Assembly: GCA_022340285.1 (NCBI GenBank)
Contig: JAJDOG010000087.1
Coordinates: forward strand, 1-64,000
Length of the DNA stretch: 64,000 bases
Origin: Betaproteobacteria bacterium
Lineage (GTDB): Bacteria; Pseudomonadota; Gammaproteobacteria; Burkholderiales; SG8-39
Reading direction: 5' to 3'
Shown here piece after piece: positions 62,547-64,000 of the stretch (positions are counted from its first letter, which is position 1; each line of letters opens with the position of its first letter). The position numbers were made by a program, and so were the translations under genes. The notes beneath the pieces were generated by a model that made no database searches, had not been told where the DNA came from, and saw nothing but the letters and a program-made list of their open reading frames with translations.

Positions 62547-64000
62547 GTCAGCCTTTCGTCCATGCGTTCGTTGTGGCCGCGCAGACTCACCGGGAGCAGA
62601 TGCTCGTACGGCATGAGCGCGTTCTGCACCGTGAACCGGTCCGCGCCGGCCATGCGGCCCTTCAGCGCCTCGAGCTCCGACGCGCGCCGCGCCGTGTCAG
62701 GGTGATCGATGTAGTCCTTCGCTCCGTAGCCGCGCCAGCCGGGAGGGAGCTCCATGCGCATCACGTCGAGCGGCTCGTAGCCAAGCGTCGGCAGCGTGCC
62801 ACGCTCGTCGGGCCAGGTGGCCAGCGTTCGCTTGAGCCACTCCTGGTCGTTGCGTCGCGGGTAGTCCTCCCTGAAATGCGCGCCCCGGCTCTCGGTGCGC
62901 ACCAGCGCGCCGTAGGCCACGCACAGCGCGAGCTTGAGCATCTTCTGCACGCGGTATGCCGTCACGAGCTCCGGATTGGCGCCGAGAGCGTGACCTCGCA
63001 CCCTGATCGAGCGGCTGCGCACGAGAAGTTTCTGAAGTGCGTCGACCGCCTCCTCGAGTTCGCGGCCGGTACGAAAGATCCCCACCTTGTCGGTCATCAG
63101 GTCCTGCATCTCGGCCCGGATCGCGCTGGCATCCTCGGTCCCGCCGGAGGCGAACAGCGCGTCGAGCTTGCCCTGCTCGCGCTCGACGAAGTCGCGGACG
63201 AGACCGGTCGAAAAGTCGATGTCGTTTGCCGGATCGGCGCAGAAGTCGGCGATGTTCTCGCCCACGATCATCCCCGCGACCACCGTCTCGGCGACCGAGT
63301 TGCCGCCGAGACGGTTGAACCCGTGCATGTCCCAGCACGCCGCCTCCCCGGCGGCGAACAGGCCCATGAGCGCGGGGCTCTGTCCCGACGGGGTCGTGCG
63401 GACCCCGCCCATCGTGTAGTGCTGGGCCGGGCGCACGGCGATCCACTGCTCGGCCGGATCGATGCCGAGAAAGTACGCGCAGATCTCCTTCACCTCGCGG
63501 AGGTTCCGGTCGATGTGCGCGCGCCCGAGCAGCGTGATGTCGAGCCAGAGGTGGTCGCCGAACCGCGACTTGGCGCCCTTGCCCTTGCGGATGTGCTCTT
63601 CCATGCGCCGCGAGACCACGTCGCGCGAGGCGAGCTCCTTCTTCTCGGGCTCGTAGTCCGGCATGAAGCGGTGCCCTTCGCCGTCCTTGAGCAGGCCCCC
63701 GTCGCCCCGACATCCTTCGGTGACGAGAATGCCTGCCGGGAAGATCCCGGTGGGATGGAACTGGACCGCTTCCATGTTCCCCACGGCCGCGACGCCGGTC
63801 TCGAGCGCAATCGCAGTCCCGATACCTTCGCAGATCACCGCGTTGGTGGTGACCCGGTAGAGGCGCCCCGCGCCGCCGGTGGCGATGGCAGTCGCCTTGG
63901 CGACATAGGCCATCAGCTCGCCGGTGATGAGGTCGCGCACGACGGCCCCGTAACAGCGCCCGCCGTCGTGAATCAGGGCAAGCGCCTCGGCGCGCTCATG
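62543..64000 (-). CDS. frdA: fumarate reductase/succinate dehydrogenase flavoprotein subunit, N-terminus beyond the window
   Basis: The last 485 residues are present; the frame is open to the window edge, so the FAD-binding N-terminus is outside. Active-site blocks are complete: [42 protein letters not shown] and [15 protein letters not shown], holding the histidines and arginines that bind fumarate. The C-terminal cap with [12 protein letters not shown] completes it. The order A then B matches frdCAB of Wolinella; frdC is expected just outside the window. Direction in vivo (fumarate reduction or succinate oxidation) cannot be decided from sequence. Confidence 0.92.
   Translation of the reverse strand, partial: HERAEALALIHDGGRCYGAVVRDLITGELMAYVAKATAIATGGAGRLYRVTTNAVICEGIGTAIALETGVAAVGNMEAVQFHPTGIFPAGILVTEGCRGDGGLLKDGEGHRFMPDYEPEKKELASRDVVSRRMEEHIRKGKGAKSRFGDHLWLDITLLGRAHIDRNLREVKEICAYFLGIDPAEQWIAVRPAQHYTMGGVRTTPSGQSPALMGLFAAGEAACWDMHGFNRLGGNSVAETVVAGMIVGENIADFCADPANDIDFSTGLVRDFVEREQGKLDALFASGGTEDASAIRAEMQDLMTDKVGIFRTGRELEEAVDALQKLLVRSRSIRVRGHALGANPELVTAYRVQKMLKLALCVAYGALVRTESRGAHFREDYPRRNDQEWLKRTLATWPDERGTLPTLGYEPLDVMRMELPPGWRGYGAKDYIDHPDTARRASELEALKGRMAGADRFTVQNALMPYEHLLPVSLRGHNERMDERLT

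Overview
The window is GC-rich, densely coded bacterial DNA with no gene-free stretch over 300 bases. Gene content (PaaH/GcdH-type acyl-CoA metabolism, exported YqgE/AlgH proteins, DUF748, ChrB-like/ChrA pair, bacterial 3-hydroxyanthranilate dioxygenase, DUF1254 and sulfatase genes) suggests an uncultured or environmental proteobacterium, most likely a betaproteobacterium. No rRNA, tRNA, CRISPR array, insertion sequence or phage gene is visible. Taxonomy is an inference from gene content only.

Layout. 1-2000: a cut-off LysR regulator divergent from a methyltransferase. 2067-8450: a compact three-gene unit of patatin-like lipase, a 1,214-residue protein carrying both a subtilisin site and an HExxH zinc-protease site, and a ComEC-like metallo-beta-lactamase-fold protein with a lysine/arginine-rich tail. 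8467-14043: a small unknown protein, a phosphoesterase, a giant DUF748 envelope protein and a UspA protein. 14262-21686: glutaryl-CoA/glutaconyl-CoA metabolism, with a decarboxylating glutaryl-CoA dehydrogenase, a second acyl-CoA dehydrogenase that looks non-decarboxylating, and the subunits of a sodium-pumping glutaconyl-CoA decarboxylase (A, B, biotin carrier and a small OadG-like subunit). 21957-30028: tag, two exported YqgE/AlgH paralogues, clpB with a heat-shock-type promoter, a kinase/cyclic-nucleotide-domain protein, a 73-residue protein and an acyl-CoA ligase.

30040-38423 is the most striking region. A seven-gene operon encodes an energy-converting-hydrogenase-related (Ehr) membrane complex, related to complex I and to Hyf/Hyc hydrogenases but without the cysteines that bind NiFe, followed by a soluble HAD protein. 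Upstream lie a good sigma-70 promoter, a complete fluoride (crcB-motif) aptamer and an overlapping intrinsic terminator, so the complex is predicted to be switched on by fluoride. Just upstream on the same strand are the FluC/CrcB fluoride exporter and a DUF190 gene, at the end of a molybdenum-cofactor operon (mobB-moeA-moaD-moaE).

41727-46314 is a molybdate/tungstate block: a ModA-like protein, a Tup-type ABC transporter, a ModE-like HTH/binding-protein regulator with two matching palindromes in the shared promoter region, and a molbindin. 46447-51864 holds chromate resistance, a DUF1330 protein, an aldolase-family protein, 3-hydroxyanthranilate dioxygenase and a hydroxyacid-oxoacid transhydrogenase. 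51974-60505 is a minus-strand cluster of an APC permease and mostly exported proteins (sulfatase, DUF1254, tyrosine phosphatase, two paralogous exported proteins), divergent from an AraC regulator. 61779-64000 ends with FrdB and a cut-off FrdA of the Wolinella type.

Together the genes suggest a metabolically flexible organism able to degrade aromatic compounds or amino acids through glutaryl-CoA under low oxygen, to use fumarate or succinate redox chemistry, and to import Mo/W oxyanions for molybdoenzymes.
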